Made by a program: the position numbers and the translations under genes. The notes beneath the pieces were generated by a model. The model did not search any database. It worked only from the letters and a program-made list of their open reading frames with translations, and was not told the origin of the DNA. A stretch of 64,000 nucleotides of DNA from Microbacterium sp. AG1240. GTDB taxonomy: Bacteria > Actinomycetota > Actinomycetes > Actinomycetales > Microbacteriaceae. The stretch is from NCBI RefSeq assembly GCF_003635115.1, contig NZ_RBXJ01000002.1:124001-188000 (forward strand), in the 5' to 3' direction. Below are positions 63,133-64,000 of this stretch, piece by piece (within the stretch, counting starts at the first letter, position 1; each line of letters starts with the position of its first letter).

Positions 63133-64000
63133 ATGCGACATCTCGGGCCGGGTGAGGCGCGGCGCCTCCTGCGAACGCGTGAGGATCTGTTCCTCGAAGG
63201 AGCGACTCGACGCTCCATCGAGGCGGAACTGCAGCGAGGAGAGCTGCGGCGCGTCCGCCGCGGATGGTTCGTCCGCGAGGAGGAGTGGCGGGGGCTGTGG
63301 TCCGAGTCTCGCCATCTCCTCCACGTCTGGGCCGTCATGGAGGGTGCTCGCAGCGCCGCCGTCGTGGCGTCGCACACGGCAGCCGCGGTGATGTGGGGCC
63401 TGCCGCTGTGGCGAACTGCCACGCCCCGCGTCCACCTGACATCCCGCACGGATGCGGCGATCTCGAGCGGAAGCGACGTCATGCGTCACCGGCTCGAGCT
63501 GCCCGAATCCGACGTGACGATCATCGAGGGGGTGCCGTGCACGACTCTCGAGCGAACGGTTTTCGACCTCTCGCGCACGCTATCGATGGAAGCGGCACTC
63601 GCTGCAGCCGACGCGGGAATGCGGCTCGTCAGCGTCGATGGCTTCACCGTGGACGAGGCTGCCGCGGGGCAGTGGCGGGAGGGGATGAGACGTCGACTCC
63701 ACGATGCGACAGGGGTCCGTGGGGTCCGACGGGCGCGCTGGACGGCCGAGACCGCCGACGGGCTCGCGCAGCTGCCGGGGGAGAGTGTCAGTCGGCTGCA
63801 GTTGCTGAGGTTGGGATTCCGCAGGCTCAGACTGCAGGTTCCGGTGCCCTCGCCCGGGGGCAGCTTCTACTGGGTCGATATCGGCATCGAGGATGCGGCG
63901 ACGTGGGGCGAGTTCGACGGCGCCACGAAGTACACCGATCGCGTCATGCGATCGGGTCGCTCCATCGAGCAGGTGATGCTCGACGAGAAGCAGCGCGAGG
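63133..64000 (+). CDS. AbiEi/DUF559-like protein, 3' end outside window
   Basis: An open frame from ATG 63133 runs at least 289 codons to the edge. The N-terminal part (RRSIEAELQRGELRRVRRGWFVREEEW) resembles AbiEi antitoxin-type winged helices; the middle has SHTAAAVMWGLPLW and TTLERTVFDLSRT, typical of the family. The last part has a Glu in PGESVSRLQLL, an Asp in YWVDIGIED, and EFDGATKYT, an endonuclease-like E-x-x...K pattern. It is the second member of the family after the gene at 15428. No toxin gene is visible before the edge. Confidence 0.85.
   Translation, partial: MRHLGPGEARRLLRTREDLFLEGATRRSIEAELQRGELRRVRRGWFVREEEWRGLWSESRHLLHVWAVMEGARSAAVVASHTAAAVMWGLPLWRTATPRVHLTSRTDAAISSGSDVMRHRLELPESDVTIIEGVPCTTLERTVFDLSRTLSMEAALAAADAGMRLVSVDGFTVDEAAAGQWREGMRRRLHDATGVRGVRRARWTAETADGLAQLPGESVSRLQLLRLGFRRLRLQVPVPSPGGSFYWVDIGIEDAATWGEFDGATKYTDRVMRSGRSIEQVMLDEKQRE

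Overview
The window is a high-GC (roughly 70 %), gene-dense actinobacterial chromosome segment, most likely from Microbacteriaceae (Microbacterium or a close relative). The clues are a menaquinone gene cluster, a DUF4229 protein, an FprA-type ferredoxin reductase, a HadA/HadB-like MaoC pair beside murB, a tRNA-Trp/secE/nusG/rplK/rplA block with a long acidic NusG extension, many GTG starts, 4-8 bp gene overlaps, and many start codons only 6-8 bases behind a TAnnnT -10 box (leaderless transcription). No rRNA, CRISPR array, transposase or prophage was seen.

Layout. 1-16 kb: menaquinone synthesis (menB, menE, menA, menD, menF, menG/ubiE and a polyprenyl diphosphate synthase), interrupted by a three-gene MacAB-like ABC exporter and a PPK2 polyphosphate kinase, and followed by fprA. 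15.2-16.4 kb: an AbiEi/DUF559-like gene bracketed by two copies of a 76-bp palindromic repeat. 16.4-22.5 kb: a hydrolase, an NAD(P)-binding oxidoreductase, a TauE-type permease, the MaoC pair, murB and an aminotransferase.

22.5-52.4 kb looks like accessory metabolism. It holds a beta-glucoside PTS operon with a BglG/LicT-type antiterminator and an RNA switch in its leader; pnuC-nadR for NAD salvage; a compact five-gene cassette (MoxR AAA+ ATPase, unknown, zincin-motif plus VWA protein, unknown, adenylate-forming ligase); a hydrolase and glutaminase; a lipoprotein; a TetR-regulated SGNH hydrolase; a PucR-controlled putrescine/GABA operon (gabT, amine oxidase, universal stress protein, APC permease, aldehyde dehydrogenase); a DUF2079 membrane protein beside a two-component system; and a KDPG-type aldolase. 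Three copies of another palindromic element lie here, each with one arm starting exactly at a TGA stop codon.

52.6-55.5 kb: the tRNA-Trp, secE, nusG, rplK, rplA block and its terminator. 55.5-64 kb: acylphosphatase, a divergent LysE exporter/LysG regulator pair, a zinc alcohol dehydrogenase of the glutathione-independent formaldehyde dehydrogenase type, a quinone-oxidoreductase-like enzyme, an autoregulated MarR/DHA2-family MFS efflux operon, a YqaJ-like nuclease, and a second AbiEi/DUF559-like gene that runs off the end.

The most interesting parts are the MoxR/zincin-VWA cassette, the RNA switch ahead of licT, and the two palindromic repeat families.
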